From: an uncultured Corynebacterium sp.
GTDB lineage: Bacteria > Actinomycetota > Actinomycetes > Mycobacteriales > Mycobacteriaceae
Reading direction: 5' to 3'
Assembly (NCBI RefSeq): GCF_947253065.1
Contig: NZ_CAMXWS010000013.1
Span: 1-51,664 of the forward strand
Length of the DNA stretch: 51,664 bases
Made by a program: the position numbers and the translations under genes. Below, piece after piece: positions 16,175-24,978 of this stretch (position 1 is the stretch's first letter; each line of letters starts with the position of its first letter). The notes under the pieces were generated by a model, which searched no databases, was not told the DNA's origin, and saw nothing but the letters and a program-made list of their open reading frames with translations.

Positions 16175-16813
16175 ATGACCAACCCGAACGAGCAGATGCC
16201 CGACAACCCGGGTGATCCGGCGGCGACGGACGAGGAGTTCATTAGCCCTGACCAGTCGGAAACCTTGGCCCAGGAGGCCGCGGAATCTGAGGCGCTAGAG
16301 GCCGAGCTCGAGGACGCGTTGAAGGACGTGGAAGCCGAGATCGACCCGGACGCCGACGGTGACGGGGAGGTCTCCGAGGTAGAGGCGCAGCTCGCTGAGC
16401 GCACGGAGGATCTCCAGCGCGTCTCCGCTGAGTATGCGAATTACCGTCGTCGCACGGAGCGCGAGCGCTCACAGATCGCCAACGACGCGAAGGCCAAGGT
16501 GATCACGGAGCTGCTCCCGCTTATCGACGACTTGGAGCTCGCCCGCCAGCACGGCGACCTGGAGGACGGACCGCTGAAGGCGTTCTCTGACAATCTGCAG
16601 GCAGTGCTGCAGCGTCAGAAGACACAGGCTTTCGGTGCTGAAGGCGATGCCTTCGACCCGGAGATCCACGAAGCGGTGCAGGACCTCTCGCAGGGCGATG
16701 AGAAGGTCATCGGCACGGTGCTGCGCAAGGGCTACCGCGTGGGTGACCGCCTGATCCGCAACGCGATGGTGATCATCGCGGACCCGGAAGAGGACGCAGA
16801 GCCTGCTGGGTAA
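16175..16813 (+). CDS. grpE: Nucleotide exchange factor GrpE
   Basis: 212 residues with a long acidic N-terminal region (about 1-70), a coiled-coil (EVEAQLAERTEDLQRVSAEY), the signature YRRRTERER and the C-terminal beta domain ending in KGYRVGDRLIRNAMVIIA. It releases ADP from DnaK. It starts 12 bases after dnaK with ribosome site AAGGAG. A terminator-like hairpin separates it from dnaJ. Confidence 0.97.
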   Translation: MTNPNEQMPDNPGDPAATDEEFISPDQSETLAQEAAESEALEAELEDALKDVEAEIDPDADGDGEVSEVEAQLAERTEDLQRVSAEYANYRRRTERERSQIANDAKAKVITELLPLIDDLELARQHGDLEDGPLKAFSDNLQAVLQRQKTQAFGAEGDAFDPEIHEAVQDLSQGDEKVIGTVLRKGYRVGDRLIRNAMVIIADPEEDAEPAG

Positions 16814-16828
16814 ACCTCAGTAGCGTTT

Positions 16829-16891
16829 GCGGCCGAGGGAGGGAGCATTGTCCAACACATCGACGAGACTTCCTTCCCCGGCCGCGTTTTT
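16829..16891 (+). terminator. Terminator/attenuator between grpE and dnaJ
   Basis: Left arm GCGGCCGAGGGAGGGA (16829-16844) pairs with TCCTTCCCCGGCCGC (16871-16885), followed by GTTTTT. The stem is imperfect but GC-rich. It lies inside the chaperone operon, so it would lower dnaJ-hspR expression relative to dnaK-grpE unless dnaJ has its own promoter in the AT-rich stretch at 16890-16940. Confidence 0.72.
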
Positions 16892-16962
16892 CATAATTAG
16901 AAAATTTACTTAGAACAAACAACAAAACTTAGACAGAATTCAAGCAGGAAGGAGGAGGCGCC

Positions 16963-18180
16963 ATGGCCATGCAACAGGAATGGGCGAACAAGGACTATTA
17001 CGGCGATTTAGGTCTGTCCTCGTCAGCCTCCGCGGCCGAGATTAAGAAGGCATACCGCAAACTCGCCCGGGAGAATCACCCGGACTCCAACCCAGGCAAT
17101 GCTGCCGCGGAGGAGAAATTCAAGCGGGTGGCTGAAGCGTATGACGTGCTCGGGGACGAGGCGAAGCGCAAGGAATACGATGAATTCAAGGCGATGATGA
17201 ACTCCGGAGGCTTCATGCGCTTCGGAGGGAGAGGCGGGTCCGGCTTTCCGGGCGGGTTTCGCTCCTCGCAGGACGCGTCGGACTTCGGCTCAACCGGGTT
17301 CGAAGACTTCGGATTTGGACAGTCGTTTGGACAAGGCGGAGGATTTTCTTCGGAAGGCGGTCTTGGTGACATCTTCGGTGGCCTCTTTAACCGCGGCGGC
17401 GGCACTGGCAGGAGTGCTCGGCCGACGCGGGGGGCCGACGTCGAAACGCAAATAACGCTTGATTTCCGTGAGGCCGTCAAGGGAACGACGATCCCGATTG
17501 AGCTGACTGGTGATGCGCCGTGTACGGATTGCCACGGCTCTGGTTCGGCGACGGGCAAGACCACGACTTGTGGTGATTGCGGTGGTTCTGGTTTTGTCAG
17601 TGAGCAAAAGGGCGCGTTCGGGATGTCCCGTCCGTGTACCCGTTGTGGTGGTACGGGCCAGATCATTGAGGATCCGTGCAAGACGTGTTCGGGTTCGGGC
17701 ACGGTGCGTCGGACGCGTTCGATCACGGTGCGCATCCCGGCTGGTGTGATCGACGGGCAGAAGGTCCGTTTGGCTGGTCAGGGTGAGGCTGGTCCGAATG
17801 GCACGCCTGCGGGCGACCTGTTTGTCAATGTCACGGTCCGCCCGGACAAGGTGTTCACCCGCAATGGGGATGATCTGGCGGTGACGGTTCCGGTGAGCTT
17901 CACGGAGCTGGCGCTCGGTGGTGCTGTGACGGTGCCAACGCTGGATAATCCGGTGAAGGTCAAGGTCCCGGCAGGTACGCCGAATGGTCGTACCTTGCGC
18001 GTGAAGGGTCGCGGAGTGCCGCGGAAATCTGGCACCGCGGGCGATTTGATGGTCACCGTTGAGGTGGAAGTGCCGAAGAATCTCGATGCGGCAGCGACAA
18101 GCGCGCTGCGCACCTATGCCCAGGCTGAGAAGGATTCGGGCTTCAACCCGCGCGCCGGCTGGGCAGGCACGAGCAGCTAG
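16963..18180 (+). CDS. dnaJ: Chaperone DnaJ (Hsp40, type I)
   Basis: 405 residues. J-domain with HPD at 39-41, a long Gly/Phe-rich linker (about 80-150), four CxxCxGxG zinc motifs (CTDCHGSG, CGDCGGSG, CTRCGGTG, CKTCSGSG, about 187-255), then the C-terminal client-binding domain. It stimulates DnaK ATPase and delivers substrates. The start has a GGAAGGAGG ribosome site. A second ATG two codons later is possible. hspR begins 14 bases after its stop. Confidence 0.97.
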   Translation: MAMQQEWANKDYYGDLGLSSSASAAEIKKAYRKLARENHPDSNPGNAAAEEKFKRVAEAYDVLGDEAKRKEYDEFKAMMNSGGFMRFGGRGGSGFPGGFRSSQDASDFGSTGFEDFGFGQSFGQGGGFSSEGGLGDIFGGLFNRGGGTGRSARPTRGADVETQITLDFREAVKGTTIPIELTGDAPCTDCHGSGSATGKTTTCGDCGGSGFVSEQKGAFGMSRPCTRCGGTGQIIEDPCKTCSGSGTVRRTRSITVRIPAGVIDGQKVRLAGQGEAGPNGTPAGDLFVNVTVRPDKVFTRNGDDLAVTVPVSFTELALGGAVTVPTLDNPVKVKVPAGTPNGRTLRVKGRGVPRKSGTAGDLMVTVEVEVPKNLDAAATSALRTYAQAEKDSGFNPRAGWAGTSS

Positions 18181-18194
18181 GGAGGTGAGCGTAG

Positions 18195-18596
18195 ATGAAT
18201 AAGAAAGACGATGCTGTTGATGCTGTCGACCAGTACTACGTCATCTCCGTCGCCGCTGAGCTGACCGGCATGCACGCCCAGACTTTGCGCACCTATGACC
18301 GCATGGGACTGGTCAGCCCGAAGCGCACCTCTGGTGGTGGGCGCCGTTATTCGCAGCGCGACATTGTTCGGCTGCAGACGATTCAGCGCCTCTCACAAGA
18401 GGAGGGCGTGAACCTAGCGGGAATCAAAACGATCATCGATCTGACCGAACGGATCGATGATCTGGAGGACGAGAATGCTCGCCTGCGCGAGCGGATCGCC
18501 CGCACTCCGCGACGCGGCGGCGAGCTGGTGCATGTGCCGCGGTCAACCGCGGTGGTCACCTGGTCGCGCAGGCCGCGCCGGAGTGGCTCGAATTAG
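18195..18596 (+). CDS. hspR: Heat-shock repressor HspR (MerR family)
   Basis: 133 residues. It has a MerR-type winged helix (about 14-80) with YVISVAAELTGMHAQTLRTYDRMGLVSPKRTSGG, and a short coiled segment (RIDDLEDENARLRERI). HspR binds HAIR sequences and represses chaperone genes; DnaK is known to act as its co-repressor in related actinobacteria. HAIR-like elements lie upstream of dnaK and, near-perfectly, upstream of clpB, giving a regulon within this window. Its stop codon overlaps the stop of the convergent pqo gene by three to four bases. Confidence 0.95.
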   Translation: MNKKDDAVDAVDQYYVISVAAELTGMHAQTLRTYDRMGLVSPKRTSGGGRRYSQRDIVRLQTIQRLSQEEGVNLAGIKTIIDLTERIDDLEDENARLRERIARTPRRGGELVHVPRSTAVVTWSRRPRRSGSN

Positions 18597-20350
18597 AACT
18601 CGATCGCTGCGGCACCGCGAATATTGCGGAAATTTGAGCGAGCAAGCTCGACCATGTTGCCGATCGCGCCGTCGAGGACGGTCTTGACCGCGGACTCGGT
18701 GAAGCCCTTGATCATGGTCCAGTCGAAATTCGGCGGCAGGGACAGGGCATCCGGGTCGGTGACCATGTCAACAAGGACGGGGCCGTCGTAAGCAAATGCC
18801 TCCTTGATGGTCTTCTCCAGGTCCTGTGGCTTTTCCACACGGAAGGACTTGATGCCAACTGCCTCGGCGATCTTGGCGTAGTTGACGCTGTCGTGGTCGG
18901 TCTCAAATTCTTTGAGGCCGGCCACCATCATTTCCAGCTTGACCATGCCCAGGCTGGAGTTGTTGAACACCATCATCTTCACGGGCAGGTCATGCTGCTT
19001 CACTGTGATCAGCTCGCTGAGCAGCATGGAGACGCCGCCGTCGCCGGAGAATGTGATGACTTGGCGGTCACGATCAGCGGCCTGGGCGCCGATAGCCTGC
19101 GGTACAGCATTCGCCATGGTGCCGTGGCGGAAGGAAGCCAATTCGTCCTTCTTGCCATTCGGAGTGATGTAGCGGGCAGCCCACACATTGCACATGCCGG
19201 TGTCGACGGTGAAGAGGGCATTGTCGTCGGCGAGCTCGTCGATAAGCTGTGCGGCGTACTCCGGGTGGATCGGGGTGGCCTTTTCCTTCTTCTTGGGGCT
19301 GTAGTTCTTGATCACGGTCTCGAGCAGGTGCGCGTGTTCCTTGAGCATCTTGTCCAGGAATTTGCGGCTCTTCTTCTCCTCGACGTGCGGAAGAATATTC
19401 TCGATCACGCTCTTCACATCGCCGACGACCGGGTACTGGACCTTGGTGCGGCGGCCGATATTCTCGCCCTTGATGTCCACCTGGGCGACGTTGCCGGTGG
19501 GCAGCCAGTCGTTGTACGGGAAGTCGGTGCCCAGCAGAATCAGCAGGTCAGCCTCATGTGATGCTTCGTAGCAGGCGCCGTAGCCGAGCAGGCCGTTCAT
19601 ACCCACGTCGAAGGGGTTGTCGTGCTGGATGTGCATCTTGCCACCGAACGAGTGGCCGATCGGGGCCTTGATCTTCTCGGCTAGTGCGAGGACATCCTCG
19701 CGTGCGCCGGCGGTGCCAACGCCGCAGAACAGAGTGACGCTGTCGGCCTTGTTGATGGCCTCGACCAGACGTGCGGCCTCGCCCGGATCGGGGAAGACGC
19801 GCTTGTCATCGCCACGCGCGATGGTGGATTCTAGCAGCGGCATATCGGCTGCTTCCTGGCCAGCGATGTCGCCCGGCATGACAAAGACGGACACGCCGTT
19901 GCCGGCCATCGTGGACTGGATGGCGTGGTGCAGAATGCGTGCGCCTTGTGCTGCGGAATTAGCCATCTCGCAGTAACCGGAGCACTCCTGGAAGATCTTT
20001 TCCGGGTGGGTCTCCTGGAAGAAATTCGAGCCGATTTCCTGGCTTGGAATATGCGATGCGATGGCGAGCAGCTTGGCGCCATTGCGGTGCGAATCATAAA
20101 GGCCCTGGATCAGGTGAGTATTGCCCGGACCACAAGATGCGGCACAGACGGCGAGCTCACCAGTGACCAGGGATTCAGCACCAGCGGCGAAGGCTGCTGC
20201 TTCCTCGTTGCGGACGTGGATCCACTCAATGCTGGAATTGGCCACTGCATCCGAAACTGGGTTCAGCGAGTCGCCGACCAGACCATAAATACGCTTCACG
20301 CCGTTGCGCTCTAGCGTCTCGACAATTTGTGTTGCGAAGTTCTTAGCCAT
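18593..20350 (-). CDS. pqo: Pyruvate:quinone oxidoreductase (PoxB-type)
   Basis: 585 residues of the thiamine-diphosphate family. The N-terminal Pyr domain has the catalytic-type Glu region (HVRNEEAAAFAAGAE), a central FAD-binding domain follows, and the C-terminal PP domain has GDGGVSML..NNSSLGMV, the ThDP/Mg motif. This peripheral membrane enzyme decarboxylates pyruvate to acetate and CO2 and reduces quinone. The closest known protein is the C. glutamicum Pqo, of near-identical length. The C-terminal residues correspond to the lipid-binding tail of E. coli PoxB. The ATG at 20350 follows GGAGGAAGT. It converges on hspR with overlapping stops and no visible terminator. Confidence 0.92.
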   Translation of the reverse strand: MAKNFATQIVETLERNGVKRIYGLVGDSLNPVSDAVANSSIEWIHVRNEEAAAFAAGAESLVTGELAVCAASCGPGNTHLIQGLYDSHRNGAKLLAIASHIPSQEIGSNFFQETHPEKIFQECSGYCEMANSAAQGARILHHAIQSTMAGNGVSVFVMPGDIAGQEAADMPLLESTIARGDDKRVFPDPGEAARLVEAINKADSVTLFCGVGTAGAREDVLALAEKIKAPIGHSFGGKMHIQHDNPFDVGMNGLLGYGACYEASHEADLLILLGTDFPYNDWLPTGNVAQVDIKGENIGRRTKVQYPVVGDVKSVIENILPHVEEKKSRKFLDKMLKEHAHLLETVIKNYSPKKKEKATPIHPEYAAQLIDELADDNALFTVDTGMCNVWAARYITPNGKKDELASFRHGTMANAVPQAIGAQAADRDRQVITFSGDGGVSMLLSELITVKQHDLPVKMMVFNNSSLGMVKLEMMVAGLKEFETDHDSVNYAKIAEAVGIKSFRVEKPQDLEKTIKEAFAYDGPVLVDMVTDPDALSLPPNFDWTMIKGFTESAVKTVLDGAIGNMVELARSNFRNIRGAAAIEF

Positions 20351-20455
20351 ACTTCCTCCACTTTTGGATCTACTTATGCGATTTCTTTTACGCCATACAA
20401 GCGTACGCGTTTTAGTTGTTTTACCCCGGACATCACCATTTTGACCTGCGCCGTT

Positions 20456-21661
20456 CTATTTTGATGCAGTCTTCGCGGACTCTGCAAGCGACCGAAGCAT
20501 GGCTTCATCACGGAAATAATCGGTGTGCCCACCACGGATCCCGGGGACCTTCTCGGCACCGAAGCGAGCCGAACCGGGATCAGTGCCATGGATCGCAGCG
20601 AGCGGGGAGCGCAACAAGCGGATCGGGTCGGAGGAGGCATCCGCAACAGTCACTTCTGGCTGGCCTACCCCGGGACTTTGCGAGCTGTACAAGGTCAGAT
20701 CCTCCGCGCTGTCTGCGCCCACGCCGGGGGAGCCGACGAGGTAGAGCTGGTCAGCAAAGAGGCCATATTCCTCTGCGGCGCGGGCAGCTACGACGGAGCC
20801 ATAACTGTGGCCGACCACCAGTTTCTTCGATTCGGGGAAGCGTTCTTGGAGGGCGTATTGGAAGGTGGCCAGGTCGTCCGCACCCGCGGCAGCGGCGGCA
20901 CGGTTGAAACCGGCCGGGACATTCGGCGGTGGGGAATAGCCCTGCCACACCACAACGGCACCACCAGTGGTCGCCGCGATTGTGCGTGCCTGTTCCACCG
21001 CACCGGCGAATTTGGCGGGATCGCCCGAGCCGACACCGGCGACCATGGTGGTCACGGAAGTAGGTGGGATCGGCTCGCCGTCCGGGCCTAAAGAAGCGCC
21101 GACCATGACTGTGTATCCGTCGGGCCCGCCTTCTAAGACGATGCCGTCAGCTGCTTCGACGGTTTCACGCACTGAGGCAGGCGCAGTGGTAAGTCGGTCG
21201 GTGTGAATGGATGAAAGCGGTGTCTCCGGGTAGAAAGCCAGCCGCTCGAGATCTTGTTCGTGCTCAGCCCGGCAGGCATTGTCTATTGCAGCTGCGCATG
21301 CCTGGTCAAGGACGAGCCCCAACATGGACAAGGCAGCGAGCGCGCTGGTGTGAACCGCGCGCAAAGGGACTGGCACAGCCATCGCTAGTAGTGCCTGTTT
21401 GGCCGCGTCCAAAGCTTGCTGGGCAGCCGCGGTGTTCTCCAAGATGCCTGCCACAGACTCCATCACTGCGGCTGGTTGAGTGAAGTCACGGGCCAGATCC
21501 GCCAGGCGGTCCAGGCCGGCATCGGCTGCAGGGCCGGCGAATCCGGTGAGGGATATGGAGGAACGGGTGGTGGCGGTGTCGTCGATACGCGTGCGAACAG
21601 TGCCGGAAGCCTGCCGCAAGGAGCCTGCTGCAAGAGTTAATTCTGTAGTGACCAGCATCAT
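20456..21661 (-). CDS. DUF1023 alpha/beta-hydrolase family protein
   Basis: 401 residues. An N-terminal alpha-helical region (about 1-130, Ala-rich, WXG100-like helices) precedes an alpha/beta-hydrolase domain of the actinobacterial DUF1023 type. The nucleophile elbow GHSYGS places the catalytic Ser at 286; a His in the GGHTDYF segment (about 385) could complete the triad. The substrate is unknown. The start is ATG 21661 or the adjacent ATG 21658; the upstream small gene ends in the same bases (TGA overlapping ATG), so the two are co-translated. It lies about 105 bases upstream of pqo and on the same strand. Confidence 0.82.
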   Translation of the reverse strand: MMLVTTELTLAAGSLRQASGTVRTRIDDTATTRSSISLTGFAGPAADAGLDRLADLARDFTQPAAVMESVAGILENTAAAQQALDAAKQALLAMAVPVPLRAVHTSALAALSMLGLVLDQACAAAIDNACRAEHEQDLERLAFYPETPLSSIHTDRLTTAPASVRETVEAADGIVLEGGPDGYTVMVGASLGPDGEPIPPTSVTTMVAGVGSGDPAKFAGAVEQARTIAATTGGAVVVWQGYSPPPNVPAGFNRAAAAAGADDLATFQYALQERFPESKKLVVGHSYGSVVAARAAEEYGLFADQLYLVGSPGVGADSAEDLTLYSSQSPGVGQPEVTVADASSDPIRLLRSPLAAIHGTDPGSARFGAEKVPGIRGGHTDYFRDEAMLRSLAESAKTASK

Positions 21662-21903
21662 TGCCCCTTGAAAGTCTGTGCGTAGGCGGCATCAACATCG
21701 CGGACGGCGGCGGCGAAGCGAGTCAGGTCGGCGGCATGGTCGTGCACGCGTCGGCTTCGCACGGCCAGGTCTGTCTGCAGCCAGGAGTGCGCGCGCTCAA
21801 GCGCTAAGGCGGTGCGACTCGGGGTGGCTAATGGCGTTAAAAGTGGGTCGGTCCAGGCAGGAAGTGCGGGTAGGGCAGTGGTTGGCATTGAGATAAAATT
21901 CAT
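21658..21903 (-). CDS. Small helical WXG100-like protein, partner of the DUF1023 hydrolase
   Basis: 81 residues if it starts at ATG 21903, or 76 from the next in-frame ATG (21888). It is predicted mostly helical: TALALERAHSWLQTDLAVRSRRVHDHAADLTRFAAAVRDVDAAYAQTF. Size, helix content and coupling to a DUF1023 gene resemble the WXG100/ESAT-6-like small proteins found before such hydrolases, although I see no clean WXG motif. Neither start has a clear ribosome site, so a leaderless message is possible. Function unknown. Confidence 0.6.
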   Translation of the reverse strand: MNFISMPTTALPALPAWTDPLLTPLATPSRTALALERAHSWLQTDLAVRSRRVHDHAADLTRFAAAVRDVDAAYAQTFKGQ

Positions 21904-21995
21904 GCATTCAACCCAACGGCAGCTAGCACCCCGGCTCAACCGCGAGCGTGCGAACCTGTGGAATTTGAAAAGTTATCCACATACGCTTGGGTCCC

Positions 21996-22775
21996 ATGCG
22001 TATTGGACTCGTGCAATTCACTGCTGGCCCCCGTACCGCGGACAATCTCGCCGTGCTCTCGGAGAAGATCCGGGAAGCGGCGGACAAGGGTGCCACGCTC
22101 GTTGCCTGCCCGGAAGCATCCTCGCAGGCATTTGAGTCCGGCTCCTTGCAGGACCAGGCAGAAGAACTCGACGGTGAGTTCGCGACAGGGCTGCGTACGC
22201 TCGCTGAAGAGCTCGGCGTGACCATCGTCGCGGGCATGTTCCGCCCCGGCAGCGATGGGCGTGTGCGCAATACAGCGCTGATCACTGGCGGCGGGCTACA
22301 CGAAGGCTACGACAAGATTCATGCCTACGACACAGCCACCTACCGTGAGTCCGACAATGTCGAACCGGGCGCTGAACTGCACACATTCACCCACGAGGGG
22401 GCCACGGTCGGCGCGGCGATCTGCTTCGACATTCGCTTCCCGGACCAATTCCAGGAACTTGCGCGCCGGGGCGCAGACATCGTCATCGTGCCCACCAGCT
22501 GGGCTGGCGGCGAGAACAAGGTCGAGGAATGGACCACGCTCACCCGCGCCCGCGCACTCGATGCCGGCGTGTTCATCATCGCCCCCAATCAGGCCAATCC
22601 CGAAGGTGCGCACGGCGCGCAGCACAACACAGACCCGCTCGGCGTCGGTCATTCCATGGCGGTCGCGCCCAATGGCAAGGTCCTGGCGCAGGGCGGATTC
22701 GACGAAGAAGTCATCGTTGTGGACATCGACCCGGCCGAAGCAAAGCGTAGGCAGCAGGCAGTCCCGCTGCTTTAA
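21996..22775 (+). CDS. Carbon-nitrogen hydrolase (nitrilase superfamily, Nit-like)
   Basis: 259 residues of the nitrilase superfamily with the catalytic triad Glu40 (ACPEASSQ), Lys107 (YDKIHAYD) and Cys143 (AICFDIRFPD). The sequence is closest in style to Nit1/Nit2-like omega-amidases or deaminated-glutathione amidases; the substrate is not certain. ATG 21996 is preceded by TACGCT with an 8-base gap and no ribosome site, so it is probably leaderless; an upstream TTG (21987) would fall inside that -10 box. Its stop overlaps the stop of the convergent FNR-like gene. Confidence 0.88.
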   Translation: MRIGLVQFTAGPRTADNLAVLSEKIREAADKGATLVACPEASSQAFESGSLQDQAEELDGEFATGLRTLAEELGVTIVAGMFRPGSDGRVRNTALITGGGLHEGYDKIHAYDTATYRESDNVEPGAELHTFTHEGATVGAAICFDIRFPDQFQELARRGADIVIVPTSWAGGENKVEEWTTLTRARALDAGVFIIAPNQANPEGAHGAQHNTDPLGVGHSMAVAPNGKVLAQGGFDEEVIVVDIDPAEAKRRQQAVPLL

Positions 22776-23554
22776 ACCTCCCGCAGCGTCAACCAATCCA
22801 CCGCGCGCGCCAAAGCCACAAGCCCAGGCTCGCGCGCACCAACCGCGTCCACAACAAGCTCAACATGCTTATCGACGCCCCCGAAAACCCCCGCCCTCAC
22901 ACCTGCCAGCCGGTAGCCCGTGGCATCCACCGGCTCATGATCCGGGAACACGATCTGCTCGCCACGGGGATTGCCACACGTCCAGTACTCACCGACCTGC
23001 GGCTCACGCCACCAACCAGGAATATAGAAGACCAGCTGGCCAAAGGGATTCGACGGCAAAGCCGGTGCGAGCTCGTACCACTGTCCCGCCTCGCCATATT
23101 CGCCGGGAATGAGCACCGGCAGTGACTGCCCAGGAAGATAATCAATCGGCATCGGGGCCTCCAGGTACACCGCCTGCGCATCGCCCTCACCGGTACCGTC
23201 CAAAGGGGATACGGCCGTGACCTGCGCGGCAGTCGCCGCCGGAATGCCCTGCAGATCCGCCTGACGCGCAACCTGCGCCATCTCATTTAGACGCTGCACC
23301 AGCACCTGCCACACCTGCCCTACATCGTCTGGGCGGTCCTCAAATGCGAAGGCCAAAGCCTCGCCCAGTGGCTCTGCCAATTCCTCATAATCCTCCGGTG
23401 GAGTGCCCAAACGACGGCGGTCCAACGCGATGGGAGTGGTGAGGGAGGGGGTAAGCAGGGCGTCGATAAGCGTGTCCGCTTCTTGCACCTCGCCCGAAAG
23501 CTGGCTGAGCAGCGCTTCCCGCTCAGCGAATGACAATTGCACGACCTCGTCCAT
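22772..23554 (-). CDS. FNR/flavohaemoprotein-like FAD-binding protein, truncated type
   Basis: 260 residues. Residues 1-100 are helical without a recognised domain. Residues about 110-200 resemble the FAD-binding beta-barrel of flavohaemoprotein/ferredoxin reductases (YLPGQSLPVLIPG, then YELAPALPSNPFGQLVFYIPGW). The C-terminal part (about 200-260) is short and lacks a full NAD-binding domain. A helical N-terminus replacing a globin, followed by this barrel, recalls actinobacterial globin-FNR proteins, but no haem-binding pattern is evident. The true start is taken as ATG 23554. It contains two copies of the dispersed 13-mer (22867, 23459). Confidence 0.6.
   Translation of the reverse strand: MDEVVQLSFAEREALLSQLSGEVQEADTLIDALLTPSLTTPIALDRRRLGTPPEDYEELAEPLGEALAFAFEDRPDDVGQVWQVLVQRLNEMAQVARQADLQGIPAATAAQVTAVSPLDGTGEGDAQAVYLEAPMPIDYLPGQSLPVLIPGEYGEAGQWYELAPALPSNPFGQLVFYIPGWWREPQVGEYWTCGNPRGEQIVFPDHEPVDATGYRLAGVRAGVFGGVDKHVELVVDAVGAREPGLVALARAVDWLTLREV
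22867..22879 (+). repeat. Representative copy of the dispersed 13-mer GCYTATCGACGCC
   Basis: One of at least 12 exact copies of GCYTATCGACGCC. Plus strand: 11242, 22867, 25322, 31204, 33055, 40218, 42895. Minus strand (listed by left coordinate): 23459, 26033, 29265, 30604, 39356. Five further copies share the core GCTTATCGACG: 3058 and 19237 (minus), 16519, 37977 and 38393 (plus). Copies lie in genes on either strand, in several reading frames, and between genes (26033, 37977, 42895). See findings. Confidence 0.9.
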
Positions 23555-23629
23555 GCTTTCCAAGACTAATGTGTCGCAGCACCACGCTAAGCTAGCTGCG
23601 AAAGCTATCGACGCGGAAAGGTCCGGTTC

Positions 23630-24973
23630 ATGGAATTCACGCCCTATGACATGCTTGTCGACGTTGGGTGGATCTCCGTCCTCCTCATCATCGGCAACAT
23701 CCTCCGCCAGCGAGTTCGTGTGCTGCAGCAACTCCTGCTTCCCGCGCCGATCACCGCCGGCCTCATCGGGCTCATCCTGGGGCCGGAAGTACTCAATATC
23801 GCGAAATTCTCCGACAACGTGGGCACATACACGTCCATTTTGATCGCCGTCGTCTTCGCCTCCATGGCTTATTCCATGGATCTCGGCGGTTCCGTGGCAA
23901 AGGGTGCCCGCAATATGTGGGCCTTTTCCACCACCATGTTCATGTTCCAATGGGGCCTGTTCGTGCTGCTCGGCCTCTACCTGTTTGAGCCCGTCTTTGG
24001 CACCGAAGACTGGTTCGGCATGATGCTGCCCGTCGGTTTCATTGGCGGCTTCGGTACCGCAGCCGCTGTCGGCTCCGCCTTGGAAGACACCGCGGGTGCC
24101 GTCGCCGCGTCGTCAATTGGCTTCACCTCCGCGACCGTGGGCACACTCGTGGCCATTATCGGCGGCGTCATCTTTGCCAACTGGGGTATCCGCAAGGGCA
24201 AAGCCACTGAGCTGCAGGGCGACCTGCCTAAGGAACTGCGCTCCGGCTACATCGAGAACGAAGCCGAACGCCCCTCTATTGGTAAAGCCACGACCAATCC
24301 GTCGTCGATCGAACCCCTCGCCCTGCACGGCGGCTTCATCATCTTCACCGTGCTCGTCGCCTACCAGGTCAACGCCTTCATCTCTTCGACCTGGGAGAAT
24401 GTCTCCATTCCGCTGTTCGCCCTGTCCTTCGTCATCGGCTTCATCGGCCGTGGAATACTGCGCCTGTTCAAGAAGCCGAACTACCTGGACAAGGACACCG
24501 TCACCGCGATCTCCGGTGCCGCCACCGACTACATGATCGCCTTCGGCATCGCCTCCATCGTCCCCGCCGCGCTTGCCGACTACTGGCAGGCCCTCATCCT
24601 CCTCTTCGTCCTCGGCCTCGCATTCTGCCTGTTCTACCTGCTGGTCATGGCACCGCTGTACTTTGGCGAAGAATGGATCGAACGTGGCATCTTTGGTTGG
24701 GGCTGGGCAACCGCAGCAGTTGCAACCGGTATCGCCCTGCTCAAGATGGTCGACCCCAAACTCAAATCCGGCACACTCAACGAATACGGTGTCGCCTACG
24801 TTGGCTTCGGCCCCTTCGAGATCGGCATGACCATTCTTGCCCCGATCGCCGTACTCGCGTCCTTCACCGGAACATTCGGCTGGGTGTCCACCATCATCGC
24901 TGCCGGCATCGTGATCATGACCTTCATGCTCAAATGGGTCCCCGCGAAGAAACAAGCTTCAGGGAAGAAGTAG
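23630..24973 (+). CDS. gltS: Sodium/glutamate symporter (GltS family)
   Basis: 447 residues, an integral membrane protein of the GltS (ESS) family with about ten hydrophobic segments in two inverted halves. Family features are the conserved GFIGGFGTAAAVGSALED loop in the first half and DYMIAFGIASI in the second. GltS couples glutamate uptake to sodium. The ATG at 23630 follows AAAGG at suboptimal spacing. It is transcribed alone: the next gene is convergent with a gap of five bases. Confidence 0.9.
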   Translation: MEFTPYDMLVDVGWISVLLIIGNILRQRVRVLQQLLLPAPITAGLIGLILGPEVLNIAKFSDNVGTYTSILIAVVFASMAYSMDLGGSVAKGARNMWAFSTTMFMFQWGLFVLLGLYLFEPVFGTEDWFGMMLPVGFIGGFGTAAAVGSALEDTAGAVAASSIGFTSATVGTLVAIIGGVIFANWGIRKGKATELQGDLPKELRSGYIENEAERPSIGKATTNPSSIEPLALHGGFIIFTVLVAYQVNAFISSTWENVSIPLFALSFVIGFIGRGILRLFKKPNYLDKDTVTAISGAATDYMIAFGIASIVPAALADYWQALILLFVLGLAFCLFYLLVMAPLYFGEEWIERGIFGWGWATAAVATGIALLKMVDPKLKSGTLNEYGVAYVGFGPFEIGMTILAPIAVLASFTGTFGWVSTIIAAGIVIMTFMLKWVPAKKQASGKK

Positions 24974-24978
24974 CGCCC

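Noticed and set aside
22772..23950. Long version of the FNR-like gene extending to 23950
   Set aside because: The extension overlaps the start of gltS and lacks any recognisable sequence; ATG 23554 fits the domain.
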